Assembly (NCBI RefSeq): GCF_030056705.1 | Contig: NZ_JASHIC010000035.1 | Coordinates: 1-64,000, forward strand | Direction of reading: 5' to 3' | DNA length: 64,000 nucleotides | Origin: Flectobacillus longus | Lineage (GTDB): Bacteria > Bacteroidota > Bacteroidia > Cytophagales > Spirosomataceae | Part shown: positions 26,924 to 35,270 of the stretch, piece by piece | How positions within the stretch are numbered: position 1 is the first letter of the stretch | Layout of the letters: every line of letters begins with the position of its first letter | The notes under the pieces: model-generated | Told to the model about the DNA's origin: nothing | Databases searched by the model: none | What the model saw: only the letters and a program-made list of their open reading frames with translations | Program-made: the position numbers and the translations under genes

Positions 26924-27337
26924 CTAAGAAACCTCCTGATTTACCACAGCATACTCCTCTGTTGTTACTGGCTGAAGCCATGTTACTTGTACACCTTCTT
27001 TAAAGTTGGTAATAGCAATATGCGTCATTGCTGAACTGTTTGAAGCACCATGCCAGTGTTCAATATTTTCAGGGATATTCACAACATCTCCTTTGGTAAT
27101 TTTACGAGCAGGATTTCCCTTTTCTTGATAAAATCCTTCTCCTTCGATAACTATAAGCACTTGTCCTTTGGGATGCGTATGCCAGTTGGTCCTAGCGCCA
27201 ACTTTGAAAGTTACACTCCCTGCCGAAAATTCGTTGTTATGGTCTTGCCCAACCAATAGAGTTAAAAATGCTTCCCCTGTAAACCAGTCCTGTGGTAATG
27301 GTTGTCCCAAGGGAAAGAGGCTATTTTCTGCTGACAT
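26924..27337 (-). CDS. Small cupin-domain protein
   Basis: A 137-residue single cupin. FKVGARTNWHTHPKGQVLIVIEGEGFYQEKGNPARKITKGDVVNIPENIEHWHGAS contains both cupin motifs: H-x-H followed by Gln (WHTHPKGQ) and the later His in EHWHGAS, so a metal site is expected. This type is annotated variously as (R)-mandelonitrile lyase-like or carboxymuconolactone decarboxylase-associated cupin; the reaction cannot be told from sequence. The ATG at 27337 gives the normal N-terminus (MSAENSLFPLGQ). It lies 11 bp upstream of the cyclophilin-like gene on the same strand, probably one transcript. Confidence 0.82.
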   Translation of the reverse strand: MSAENSLFPLGQPLPQDWFTGEAFLTLLVGQDHNNEFSAGSVTFKVGARTNWHTHPKGQVLIVIEGEGFYQEKGNPARKITKGDVVNIPENIEHWHGASNSSAMTHIAITNFKEGVQVTWLQPVTTEEYAVVNQEVS

Positions 27338-27473
27338 TTTTGTAGATGTTTTCGTGAAAGATATTTGCAAAGGTAGGTTGAGAAGCACCCAACTATTTTA
27401 TAAAAAATACGGTTTTCATCACCAATTTTACCGAAATATTTTCTCCTTATTGACTAGCAAATTAATCGTAAAA

Positions 27474-28046
27474 TTATTGTTCAAAGCTTTTAATTACCCT
27501 CGCAGGAACTCCTGCTACCACGGTATTGTCGGGAACGTCTTTACTCACGACTGCTCCAGCAGCAACAACAGCGTTTTCGCCAACCGTTACGCCAGGTAAA
27601 ATAGTTGCCGCAGCCCCAATCCAAGCATTTTTCTTGATATGTACCTTTCCTAATACCAATGCTTTTCGTTCACTCGGATGTAGTGGATGGCTTTCTGAAA
27701 TAAGGCTTACTTTAGGAGCAATCATGACGTCATCTTCGATAATAATACCTCCTAAATCCAGAAAAGTACAATCGTGATTGATAAAAACATTTTTCCCTAG
27801 CTGGATAAACCCTCCAAAATTGGTATGAAAAGGAACAAACGCAGTGGTGCTCTCATCTATGTTTGTTCCTATAATTTGAGAAAGTATTTCTCTTGCTTGT
27901 TGTATATCAGTGGCGGTATTTAGTTTTGCAGACAATTGCATCGTTTGCGATACTTTCTCCATGATTTTAGGATATTCTGGATCATGAAAAAAAATTGTCT
28001 CGCCTGCGAGCATTCTTGTGAAAATATCGTTTGAGGGTGTATTCAT
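27474..28046 (-). CDS. Sugar O-acetyltransferase (maltose acetyltransferase type)
   Basis: A 190-residue left-handed beta-helix acetyltransferase. The N-terminal Mac domain (DIFTRMLAGETIFFHDPEY) is followed by hexapeptide repeats (FGGFIQLGKNVFINHDCTFLDLGGIIIEDDVM) and the closing GVTVGENAVVAAGAVVSKDVPDNTVVAGVPARVIK. ESHPLH carries the catalytic His of the family. It transfers acetyl from acetyl-CoA to a sugar or related acceptor, unidentified here. It is followed at 136 bp by the cupin/cyclophilin pair on the same strand. Confidence 0.9.
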   Translation of the reverse strand: MNTPSNDIFTRMLAGETIFFHDPEYPKIMEKVSQTMQLSAKLNTATDIQQAREILSQIIGTNIDESTTAFVPFHTNFGGFIQLGKNVFINHDCTFLDLGGIIIEDDVMIAPKVSLISESHPLHPSERKALVLGKVHIKKNAWIGAAATILPGVTVGENAVVAAGAVVSKDVPDNTVVAGVPARVIKSFEQ

Positions 28047-28087
28047 TTTTAGAAGAGTTTGTTAATAAGAGATAGGCTGTAAGTATC

Positions 28088-28280
28088 AATGATGAATCGT
28101 GAGTTAGGACTGTACGAAGGATTTCAAACTATTGCGGATTTGGGATTTCTGATTTCGGAAATGAAGCAAAATACTTTTATTTTTTATAAAATATGGAAGC
28201 TTACACTTCCAAAATCCAACATCCGATATAAACAGTTTTTATAATCCTTCGTACAACCCTAACCCCCAATTTATCATTAG
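28088..28280. repeat. Inverted-repeat element (MITE-like) upstream of acetyltransferase
   Basis: The ends of this 190-bp stretch form an imperfect inverted repeat of about 38 bp: ACTGTACGAAGGATT at 28109-28123 pairs with AATCCTTCGTACAACCC at 28243-28259, with weaker matches extending to 28088 and 28280. The interior has tandem GCGGATTTGGGATTTC-like units and no ORF. It accounts for nearly all of the 301-bp gap. Confidence 0.55.
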
Positions 28281-28347
28281 TATATTGTAATAGCTTGACG
28301 AATAACAGCTCCTAAACTAATGCCTAACAACTTACCACTATTTCGCA

Positions 28348-30525
28348 CTAGCTTAGATTATCTATGTCAAAAGGCATTTTACGCACACGGATACCTGTTG
28401 CCGCAAAAATCGCATTAGCCAGTGCTGGTGCTACAGGAGGCAGACCCGGTTCTCCAACACCTTTGATTGTTTTGCCACCTTCTGCCAAGATATGTACCTC
28501 TATTTGGGGAACTTCGTTGATTCTTAGTACAGGGTTATCATGAAAATTGCTTTGTTCTGTTTTCCCTTCTGCAAAGGATATTCCGTTTTTGATAGCGGCA
28601 GTAATACCCATTATCACAGCTCCTTCCATTTGGGCTTTTACGGTATCTGGATTTACTACAGTTCCTAAATCTATCACAACATAGACTTTATCAATCTTTA
28701 CAGCCTTGTTTGACAGTTTTGTTACCTCTACAACATGCCCGCCCAAACCTGCAAAAAACTCCCATTGAGCTATACCGCGTCCTTTTCCTTTAGGAAGAGG
28801 TTTTTCCCATTTGGATACTTCTTTTAATTTGAGTAATAAACGTTTAGTATCTGACTCTTTGGTCAACATTTCTAACCTAAATGCCAAAGGATCTTTACCA
28901 GCTGTGTGTGCCAGTTCGTCAATAAAGCACTCATGTGAAAAAGCCAACGTTGAGCTAGTTACCGAACGCCACCAAAAAATAGGAACATGAATATCTGAAT
29001 ACACGAAAGTGTTTTTCATATTCGGAATTTCATATTGCTGATGACTAATGCCTTCAGTCATATTTTGGTCAAGTTTCGTTTTGTCATGATTTGGGTCTAA
29101 AAATGACATAATGGTTGGTGAAATAACTTTATGCTGAAAAGCCACCAATTTACCATCTTCCGAAATTGCTCCTTTCATGGCCGAGAAGGTAGGCGGACGG
29201 TAAGGGCCAAACTGTGTATCATCTTCTCTTGTCCAAATGAGCTTGACAGGCTTTTGAATAGATTTAGATAAATTGACCGCCTCAATAATAAAATCGATAG
29301 CTAATCTACGTCCAAAACCACCACCGCTCAGTTGGCTATGCAAGGTAACTTGCTCTTCTTTTAACCCATATCTACCTGTCAAATCTCGTATAATATCAGA
29401 AGGCACTTGCGTTGATACCCAAATTTCCAAGGTATTGTTCTCTTTCCAATGTGCCGTACAATTCATTGCCTCCATCGGTGAGTGCGATACAAAAGGGGTT
29501 TCGTAGAAAGCCTCTAGTTTTTTAGAAGTGTTTTGATAGGTCTCATCAAACTTTCCCACATTTGCGTCCTCTACTCCCTCTTTTTGGGCTAATTGATGCA
29601 AAGAGTTAGTATAATCTTTCGAACTAAATGTTTCTTTTCCCTGATAATCCCAAGAAATTTTTAGGGCTTTTCTTCCTTGTAAAGCTGCCCAATAGTTTTT
29701 GGCGACAACAGCAACACCTATAGATTTGTAAACGCCAAATATACGTTCTACTTCTATTACCTGCTCCACTCCAGCTATGTTGAGCGTTGCGGTTTTATCA
29801 AAACTTTTTAGACTTCCTCCAAAAACAGGACAACGTTCTACCGAGGCATATACCATATTTGGCACTTCTGCGTCTATGCCGAACACTGCTTTTCCTGTTA
29901 CTTTCAAGGGAACATCCTGACGCTTGATGGATTTGCCAAGTATCTTAAAATCTTTAGCATCTTTCAAAGTTGGATTTTTAGGAACTTCCAATTTTGATGC
30001 TGTTTCTACCAATGCTCCATAGGCTATTTTTTTACCTGTTGGTTTATGAAAAACCTGAGCTTTTTCGGCATAACATTCCGTAATAGGTACATTCCATTGC
30101 TGACTTGCGGCGGTAATCAGCATTTCGCGTGCAGCAGCTCCCGCTTTGCGCATATCAAAATAACTCGAACGCACCGAAAAGCTACCTCCCGAAAACTGAG
30201 CAGGACCAAACTTACTTTCTCCTCCTGTTTGTTGTACAATATATTGCTCTGGAGAAACTTCCAATTCTTCTGCAACCAAGGCTGTAATTGACTGATAGGT
30301 ACCTTGTCCAATTTCTGGTTTAGAATTAAAAATGGTAATTTTTCCTGTATCCTCGATAATAATGTATGGCGTGAAATTGTAGGGTGTCGATCCTACATCC
30401 AGAGATATCACTACCTCTAATTCTTGAGCTTTTGCTGAAGAATTAGAAACACCCAAAATAATTGCCGCTCCCGATAAACCTGCATATCGTAAAAAATCAC
30501 GGCGCTGAATCTGTTTAGATGACAT
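28348..30525 (-). CDS. Molybdopterin-binding hydroxylase large subunit (IorB-like)
   Basis: Xanthine-oxidase-family molybdenum subunit of 725 residues, closest in layout to isoquinoline 1-oxidoreductase beta chains. A Tat signal ([21 protein letters not shown]) sends the folded enzyme to the periplasm. Family blocks include [76 protein letters not shown] and the C-terminal [24 protein letters not shown], whose Glu is the catalytic residue of the family. Its partner is the 2Fe-2S protein encoded 11 bp upstream. The substrate (aldehyde or N-heterocycle) is unknown. No cofactor maturation gene (XdhC/MocA type) or cytochrome partner is adjacent. Confidence 0.92.
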   Translation of the reverse strand: MSSKQIQRRDFLRYAGLSGAAIILGVSNSSAKAQELEVVISLDVGSTPYNFTPYIIIEDTGKITIFNSKPEIGQGTYQSITALVAEELEVSPEQYIVQQTGGESKFGPAQFSGGSFSVRSSYFDMRKAGAAAREMLITAASQQWNVPITECYAEKAQVFHKPTGKKIAYGALVETASKLEVPKNPTLKDAKDFKILGKSIKRQDVPLKVTGKAVFGIDAEVPNMVYASVERCPVFGGSLKSFDKTATLNIAGVEQVIEVERIFGVYKSIGVAVVAKNYWAALQGRKALKISWDYQGKETFSSKDYTNSLHQLAQKEGVEDANVGKFDETYQNTSKKLEAFYETPFVSHSPMEAMNCTAHWKENNTLEIWVSTQVPSDIIRDLTGRYGLKEEQVTLHSQLSGGGFGRRLAIDFIIEAVNLSKSIQKPVKLIWTREDDTQFGPYRPPTFSAMKGAISEDGKLVAFQHKVISPTIMSFLDPNHDKTKLDQNMTEGISHQQYEIPNMKNTFVYSDIHVPIFWWRSVTSSTLAFSHECFIDELAHTAGKDPLAFRLEMLTKESDTKRLLLKLKEVSKWEKPLPKGKGRGIAQWEFFAGLGGHVVEVTKLSNKAVKIDKVYVVIDLGTVVNPDTVKAQMEGAVIMGITAAIKNGISFAEGKTEQSNFHDNPVLRINEVPQIEVHILAEGGKTIKGVGEPGLPPVAPALANAIFAATGIRVRKMPFDIDNLS

Positions 30526-30536
30526 AGTTGTAAAGT

Positions 30537-31055
30537 TTAGCGAGTGTTTGAAGGGCGTTTAGTAGTACCTTTTTCTGTTTTCAACTCCTTAGCAGCTGAA
30601 TGAATAGCCTTACGAATACGCACGTAAGTACCACAACGACAAATATTCCCAGCCATATAAGTATCAATATCTTCATCCGATGGATTAGGATTGGCTTTTA
30701 ACAAAGCCACAGCCGACATTATCTGACCTGACTGACAATAGCCACATTGAGGCACTTGTTCATCAATCCATGCCTTTTGAACTACTTGGTCGATTTTGGC
30801 GGCGTGGAGTCCCTCCGAAACACCTTCGATGGTAATAATCTTACTATTCGTTTTTATGGTAGAAATTGGCGTTTGACAAGAACGAATCGCCTGTCCATCT
30901 ACGTGAATTGTACACGCCCCGCACAAGCCCATACCACAACCAAACTTAGTACCTTTTAAACCAACATAGTCACGAAGTACCCAAAGCATAGGCGTTTCAG
31001 GTTCGGCTTCGACTTTAATCGTTTTGTTGTTGACAGATAATGTGTAAGTTTTCAT
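30537..31055 (-). CDS. 2Fe-2S subunit of molybdenum hydroxylase (IorA-like)
   Basis: Electron-transfer subunit of 172 residues with two [2Fe-2S] clusters. The plant-ferredoxin-type cluster ligands are in [20 protein letters not shown] plus the Cys of IRSCQTP; the second cluster uses CGYCQSGQ and NICRCGTY. Unlike the large subunit it has no signal peptide, as expected if it is carried across the membrane by the Tat-tagged partner. It is upstream of the large subunit with an 11-bp gap, and immediately downstream of the beta-barrel gene. The C-terminal tail ([13 protein letters not shown]) is somewhat longer than usual. Confidence 0.94.
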   Translation of the reverse strand: MKTYTLSVNNKTIKVEAEPETPMLWVLRDYVGLKGTKFGCGMGLCGACTIHVDGQAIRSCQTPISTIKTNSKIITIEGVSEGLHAAKIDQVVQKAWIDEQVPQCGYCQSGQIMSAVALLKANPNPSDEDIDTYMAGNICRCGTYVRIRKAIHSAAKELKTEKGTTKRPSNTR

Positions 31056-31058
31056 CTC

Positions 31059-31823
31059 TTATTTCTGATTAAAGTTTTTACTAAAATTATAACTTAACAT
31101 TACATTCCACATAAATTGCTTGTTATCTGGAATAGTAGAAGTAAATGTCTGATTTATTGTTGATTGTATAGTAAAAGGACTCTCTTTTTTTGATAAAATC
31201 CCTGTTAATGAGAGATATTTACCTGTGTAACCATCTGTATTTAAAAAATAGAAGGATGGCACAAGCTGAAATCTCAAATCACCACCCAATTTTATGTTAG
31301 AAATACTGGTATTCAGAAACAAAACTTTGGTTTCTTGTGGCCCGTGCAATTGTAACGAATTTCCTTGCAAGTAAACAGCACTCACACTCCAATTAGGTGT
31401 AATTTGATAATTGGGCGCAATTTCATAAGCCAAAAATCTCAACATTTCTGTAATTTCTTGCGATGCAGTGTTATCTGAAACAATTCTTTTTACAAGTGTA
31501 AAAGCTGGATGTGCACTTACACGTAAGCTAAATTTTTTTTGTTCGACAAGATGGTATCTCAACCAAAAAATCATTCCTCCTTTGCTGGCATCCGACACTA
31601 ATCTTATGTCAGGATTGAAGCTAAATCGATTTTTTCTCCACGCAAAATTGGTTACTACCGCTGGCTTATTTAAAGAAAATGTAGGAATAATTGAAAAGCC
31701 ATTATTGGTCACTCCTACAAAACCACTAAAGGTATTAATCGTTTTGGTACTGTCTTGTTGCCCATAAACAAGCCTACCCATGAGGGCAAATGCCATCAGG
31801 GTACATAATTTCATCAAGTTCAT
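31059..31823 (-). CDS. Putative outer-membrane beta-barrel protein
   Basis: A 254-residue secreted protein of unknown function. A signal peptide (MNLMKLCTLMAFALMGRLVYG) is followed by alternating hydrophobic/polar strands rich in aromatic residues (FSGFVGVTNNGFSIIPTF, KFSLRVSAHPAF, FMWNVMLSYNFSKNF), consistent with a small beta-barrel ending in a near-terminal Phe. No named domain is recognised. Its stop is 3 bp from the start of the 2Fe-2S gene, so it is probably the first gene of the hydroxylase operon; a role in substrate passage is only a guess. Confidence 0.6.
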   Translation of the reverse strand: MNLMKLCTLMAFALMGRLVYGQQDSTKTINTFSGFVGVTNNGFSIIPTFSLNKPAVVTNFAWRKNRFSFNPDIRLVSDASKGGMIFWLRYHLVEQKKFSLRVSAHPAFTLVKRIVSDNTASQEITEMLRFLAYEIAPNYQITPNWSVSAVYLQGNSLQLHGPQETKVLFLNTSISNIKLGGDLRFQLVPSFYFLNTDGYTGKYLSLTGILSKKESPFTIQSTINQTFTSTIPDNKQFMWNVMLSYNFSKNFNQK

Positions 31824-31973
31824 TTATATTGTGTTTTTGGATAATGTAAATCAGTTTCAAAATTATACTTTTAAAAGTCTTGTTTTTTTATAAATTTTAC
31901 GGTTTTACTTACCACTTTTACTGGTCTATGCCACACGAATATTTTTCTTCCATAATTTAGAAGTATCAACAAA

Positions 31974-32870
31974 ATGGAAAAGACCATGGTTATTTATGAT
32001 ACCGTCAAGCAGTATAGTCAGACATTCAACAACTCAGCGTTGCATCCTCTGATTAGTTTAGTCGATTTGGGGAAATCGAATCCTTTACCTCGTAGTAAAT
32101 TCAAAATGGGGATTTATGCTATTATTCTCAAAGAATCCAAGTGTGGTGATTTACGCTATGGTAATACTTACTATGATTATGATGAAGGGACTATTGTATT
32201 TTTTGCTCCTGAACAAATTATTTCGACTGAGCCAGAAGGAGAAATTCATCAGCCCTTTGGCACTGCTTTGGTTTTTCATCCAGACTTAATCAAGGGAACA
32301 TCTTTGGGGCGTCAAATTCACGAGTTTAGCTATTTTTCTTATCAGTCAAACGAAGCATTACACGTATCTGAACGAGAAAAAGAAACTATCATGAATTGTA
32401 TCGAAAATATTTCTTCTGAAATAAATCAAAATATTGATAGGCATAGCAAAAAGCTTATTATTGCTAATCTTGAGCTATTATTGAAATACTTTTCAAGATT
32501 TTATGACCGACAGTTTATCACTCGTGAGGAAGTTCATCAAGGTATCCTTTTGCAATTTGACCAACTATTGACCGATTATGTATATGGGAAAGATTTGGCG
32601 ACGAAAGGGCTTCCATCGGTAGCATATTTTGCAGATTGCCTGCATTTATCCGCTAATTATTTTGGAGATTTAATCAAGAAGGAGACAGGAAAAACGGCAC
32701 TAGAGTATATCCAATTAAAATTATTGGATTTTGCCAAGGAACGTGTTTTGGATACTACTAAATCGTTAAGTGAGATTTCGTATGAATTGGGTTTCAAGTA
32801 CCCGCAACATTTTACTAGATTTTTTAAACAGAAACTAGGTGTCACACCATTAGAATATCGCTTAAATTAG
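31974..32870 (+). CDS. AraC family transcriptional regulator
   Basis: A 298-residue regulator. The N-terminal part is a cupin-like sensor typical of small-molecule-responsive members (YDYDEGTIVFFAPEQIIS). The C-terminal part holds two helix-turn-helix units (SVAYFADCLHLSANYFGDLIKKETGKTALEYIQ and LSEISYELGFKYPQHFTRFFKQKLGVTPLEYR). It is divergent from the barrel-IorA-IorB genes with 150 bp between starts and is the natural candidate to control them. An alternative ATG lies four codons into the frame. The inducer is unknown. Confidence 0.92.
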   Translation: MEKTMVIYDTVKQYSQTFNNSALHPLISLVDLGKSNPLPRSKFKMGIYAIILKESKCGDLRYGNTYYDYDEGTIVFFAPEQIISTEPEGEIHQPFGTALVFHPDLIKGTSLGRQIHEFSYFSYQSNEALHVSEREKETIMNCIENISSEINQNIDRHSKKLIIANLELLLKYFSRFYDRQFITREEVHQGILLQFDQLLTDYVYGKDLATKGLPSVAYFADCLHLSANYFGDLIKKETGKTALEYIQLKLLDFAKERVLDTTKSLSEISYELGFKYPQHFTRFFKQKLGVTPLEYRLN

Positions 32871-32885
32871 CCCTGAACCACCCTT

Positions 32886-33024
32886 AATTGAGTGAATGAG
32901 TAATTATTTTCAAATTAGGATTGCATTCCAATTTTTTGATAATACAATACTGGGTGACACAATTTTATTACGTCTTTACAAGTGAAATATTTATTTAAAA
33001 AAATAATCACTCATTCACTCAATT
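32886..33024. repeat. Inverted-repeat element, copy A (MITE-like)
   Basis: A 139-bp element bounded by 25-bp inverted repeats (32886-32910 and 33000-33024) with one mismatch; core TTGAGTGAATGAGTGATTA on one strand. The interior contains CGTCTTTACAAGTGAAA. A related, more diverged copy lies at about 56119-56220. It fills the gap between the AraC gene and the convergent hipT-like gene, exactly at the edge of the plasmid backbone. No ORF inside; no clear target duplication seen. Confidence 0.65.
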
Positions 33025-33036
33025 CAAGCTTTTTAT

Positions 33037-34041
33037 TTACTTGTTCAGACTATTTCTTCGTGTATTGTACATTTGCCAATAACCTCGTTTGTTGCTGTCA
33101 TTCAAATAAGAATGATTGACTAAGGTTTCAACTAATTGTTGTTTTTTTAGTAATGGCATAAATATTTTTTCTATTCTACTTTCCAATACTCCTATTCTTT
33201 TGCCAAATTCCACAAAATCGGCTTTGGAAGGATGTCCTGAGTTTTTGAATTCTATACTTTGAAAATCATCCACAAATAGCCCTCTGTCTAAGGCAAAATC
33301 AGTATCATCAACATGAAGTCTTGTATTGATTAAATCATAGGCTGGACTCATGAAATAATCCCCACCAGAAGACTCAAGCAAGGAAAAGTTTTTCAAATGG
33401 GCATCGCCATTGCTAAATAAATAATTGAACACCACCAGTACAAAATACTTTTCAATCTCGACACGCCACGCTGGTACGTACTGTTTTATGAGTGCGCCAA
33501 TTTCTTCATAGCTGTATTCGTATTTGAAATTAGCACCAGCATTATCTTTCGTTTTTCCTGCCAAGGTTGCAAAATCCTCTTTACCCCATTTTCCTCCATC
33601 TTTTTTTACATCAAATCTTTTGGTGATATAGGCTGGCGAACCATCTTTAAAAAATATCAAAGCATTTTCTGCGGTATTGAGTCCGTACACTTGTTTGGCA
33701 ATTTGCATCGTCAAATGCTCGTTAGCGGGTACTTGCTCGACTTTCTTTAAATCTCTCGGAATTGGTTTTAAAATATAAGTACCTTGTTCTCCTTGATGCG
33801 TTAAGCGAAGTTGATTTTTTTCGAGTACTAAACTCAATTTCTCTTGCACCCCTGAAATAGAAATGCGTTTGCGATTCTCGATAAATAACTCTGCTACTTC
33901 TTCATTTTGTTGGGCTTGTTCATAAGGCAAAATGTGGATTACCTTTTTTCCATTAAACATATTTTTCAAGCAACTCGGACTGTAAGTAGAAAATCCTTCT
34001 GCTAATGTTCCTGGACAATATTTTAATGTATTTAGATTCAT
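33037..34041 (-). CDS. HipT-like Ser/Thr kinase toxin (split HipA core)
   Basis: A 334-residue HipA-type kinase lacking the N-terminal subdomain. RISISGVQEKLS (residues 59-70) is the Gly-rich loop; its Ser61-Ile-Ser63 resembles the two-serine SIS autophosphorylation motif of E. coli HipT. ILKP (Lys92) should bind ATP, SNGDAHLKN holds the catalytic Asp213, and PAYDL holds the metal-binding Asp236. In studied relatives the kinase inactivates glutamyl-tRNA synthetase (HipA) or tryptophanyl-tRNA synthetase (HipT); the target here is unknown. It follows a separate gene for the missing N-terminal subdomain by 1 bp, with an HTH gene before that. This is a three-gene HipBST-like toxin-antitoxin system beside the partition region. 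Confidence 0.9.
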   Translation of the reverse strand: MNLNTLKYCPGTLAEGFSTYSPSCLKNMFNGKKVIHILPYEQAQQNEEVAELFIENRKRISISGVQEKLSLVLEKNQLRLTHQGEQGTYILKPIPRDLKKVEQVPANEHLTMQIAKQVYGLNTAENALIFFKDGSPAYITKRFDVKKDGGKWGKEDFATLAGKTKDNAGANFKYEYSYEEIGALIKQYVPAWRVEIEKYFVLVVFNYLFSNGDAHLKNFSLLESSGGDYFMSPAYDLINTRLHVDDTDFALDRGLFVDDFQSIEFKNSGHPSKADFVEFGKRIGVLESRIEKIFMPLLKKQQLVETLVNHSYLNDSNKRGYWQMYNTRRNSLNK

Positions 34042-34042
34042 T

Positions 34043-34366
34043 TTATACGACAGGTTTTACCGTTACTGCTCCAATAGTGTCGCTTTGTGCTGTCGCCATC
34101 AACAAGCCAAAACTATCATCTTCGTCTATGCGTAGTTGTGTACTTTGTAATTTACGATTTACCCCTTCGCTAAGCATATTAAAAAAGAACGGGAACAGTA
34201 CCTCGCTTGTATATTCTTGCTTGTTCTTTGGAAGTGTAAGGCTTATGGCTGGCATTTTGATATCGTCAAAATATATTTTTTCATACTTAAAAATATATCG
34301 CTTCCGATTTTCTTCCATGAGTATTCCTGCAAAAATACCATTTCGATAAACAGCTGCTTTTCTCAT
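34043..34366 (-). CDS. HipS-like protein (HipA N-terminal subdomain)
   Basis: A 107-residue stand-alone version of the HipA N-subdomain 1: MRKAAVYRNGIFAGILMEE at the start, KYIFKYE-type strand (RKRYIFKYEKIYF), then PAISLTLPKNKQEYTSEVLFPFFFNMLSEG, which matches the region ahead of the kinase core in one-piece HipA proteins. In the E. coli HipBST system this small protein, HipS, is the antitoxin that neutralises HipT. Spacing is 3 bp to the HTH gene and 1 bp to the kinase gene, so the three are translated as one unit. The antitoxin role is inferred from the family. Confidence 0.85.
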   Translation of the reverse strand: MRKAAVYRNGIFAGILMEENRKRYIFKYEKIYFDDIKMPAISLTLPKNKQEYTSEVLFPFFFNMLSEGVNRKLQSTQLRIDEDDSFGLLMATAQSDTIGAVTVKPVV

Positions 34367-34369
34367 TGT

Positions 34370-34579
34370 TTACACACTTTTTCTAATATTCATTGATAAT
34401 TCTAAGCCAAGAACTTCAGCTAATTTGTTAAGTATATCTAAAGAAGGATTTCCTTGCCCTCGTTCGAGTTTATACAGTGTATTTGTACTTATGCCTGCCA
34501 ACTCAGCCAAATGAGGTTGGGTAATCTTCAATTCTTTTCGTCTTATTTTGATGATATTTCCTAAATCTTGAACTAACAT
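34370..34579 (-). CDS. hipB: HipB-like HTH antitoxin/repressor
   Basis: A 69-residue XRE/Cro-type helix-turn-helix protein: LGNIIKIRRKELKITQPHLAELAGISTNTLYKLERGQGNPSLDILNKLAEVLGLEL. The ATG at 34579 is chosen; a longer in-frame reading would run through the operators. It heads the hipB-hipS-hipT operon and should repress it by binding the palindromes at 34573-34711. One of these overlaps its own start codon. It belongs to the same family as HipB of E. coli. Confidence 0.9.
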   Translation of the reverse strand: MLVQDLGNIIKIRRKELKITQPHLAELAGISTNTLYKLERGQGNPSLDILNKLAEVLGLELSMNIRKSV

Positions 34580-34711
34580 TATATTGTGATTTTTTATGTA
34601 AAAATATCTATTTCTAATAAAAAATAAACTAAAAATCACATTATATTATGATTTTAGTAAAATATCACAATACAGATATTAAAATGACGCTAAAACACAC
34701 ATTATAATGTG
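34573..34711. promoter_or_regulatory. Operator array of the hip operon
   Basis: Four palindromic sites upstream of hipB. Sites at 34573-34592 (ACTAACATTATATTGTGATT, over the ATG), 34634-34653 (AATCACATTATATTATGATT) and 34698-34711 (CACATTATAATGTG, perfect) share the core CACATTATA-TGTG. The site at 34661-34680 is AATATC-N8-GATATT, the same arm spacing as the E. coli HipB operator TATCC-N8-GGATA. Several sites in tandem would allow cooperative repression. Confidence 0.65.
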
Positions 34712-34790
34712 ATTTTATCGATATTACTCAAAAAAACAAATTTCCAAATGGATAATAAATATGCTAGAAAAAGGGAAATTATACCAAAGT

Positions 34791-34808
34791 AAAAACGACT
34801 TTTATAGG
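34791..34808 (-). repeat. Iteron copy in partition region, 1
   Basis: AAAAACGACTTTTATAGG on the + strand; this is the complement of the origin iteron CCCATAAAAGTCGTTTTT with one change (TATAGG for TATGGG). Inverted relative to the origin cluster. Confidence 0.75.
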
Positions 34809-34854
34809 TCTTTTAGCTTTATAAAAACCCCTATACACTTCATATTGCCCAAAA

Positions 34855-34867
34855 GGACAAAATGTCC
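34855..34867. other. parS-like site 1
   Basis: GGACAAAATGTCC: 5-bp arms GGACA/TGTCC with AAA centre. First of four sites in the gap between hipB and parB; probable ParB-binding centromere. Confidence 0.7.
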
Positions 34868-34901
34868 GCTAGCATTGTAAGCCTCTATTAAATCATCTTT
34901 T

Positions 34902-34919
34902 AAAAACGACTTTTATGGG
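34902..34919 (-). repeat. Iteron copy in partition region, 2
   Basis: AAAAACGACTTTTATGGG, an exact complement of the origin iteron consensus, 35 bp beyond parS-like site 1. Confidence 0.8.
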
Positions 34920-34968
34920 TTATTTTAGAAAATTAACTTCTATAAGCAGTAGCTGAAAACTCTCAAGA

Positions 34969-34981
34969 GGACAAAATGTCC
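34969..34981. other. parS-like site 2
   Basis: GGACAAAATGTCC again, with flanks CAAG and CTTG one base out, so the palindrome extends to 10 bp per arm with one mismatch. Confidence 0.75.
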
Positions 34982-35060
34982 ACTTGGTTTTCTCTCACCT
35001 AGAACATAAGTTTATGTATATAAATTTCCTCAAGAAGATCCTCTCTAATTTTAGTATTTT

Positions 35061-35091
35061 TTATCAAGCGGGCATAATGTCCGCTTGATAA
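35061..35091. other. parS-like site 3
   Basis: An 11-bp perfect outer palindrome (TTATCAAGCGG / CCGCTTGATAA) around a variant core GGCATAATGTCC. AAGCGG arms replace the AAGTGG arms of site 4. Confidence 0.7.
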
Positions 35092-35113
35092 AATCATTAT
35101 TTTAAGAAGTTTT

Positions 35114-35132
35114 AATAACGACTTTTATGGGG
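35114..35132 (-). repeat. Iteron copy in partition region, 3
   Basis: AATAACGACTTTTATGGGG, matching the iteron variants with TTATT at 38711 and 38731 on the opposite strand. Confidence 0.78.
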
Positions 35133-35229
35133 TATTGAGCACTGAATCAAATGCTTATCATTGTTCAAAAACTATAAAAAATACAATTTTTATTTCAATA
35201 AAATATTGCAAAACTCAAACTATAAAAAA

Positions 35230-35270
35230 CCAATAGCCCAAGTGGACAAAATGTCCACTTGGGCTATTGG
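35230..35270. other. parS-like site 4 and parB terminator hairpin
   Basis: A perfect 19-bp palindrome around AAA: the arm is CCAATAGCCCAAGTGGACA. It contains the GGACAAAATGTCC core. It lies 21 bp past the parB stop and, on the minus strand, is followed by GTTTTTTAT, so it can also act as a Rho-independent terminator for the rep-parA-parB transcripts. One element may serve as both centromere and terminator. Confidence 0.75.

Noticed and set aside
34855-35270. Rho-independent terminators or REP elements as the only explanation of the GGACA palindromes
   Set aside because: Sites 1-3 lack U-tracts and share one core beside parAB; centromere sites explain them better. Only site 4 also looks like a terminator.
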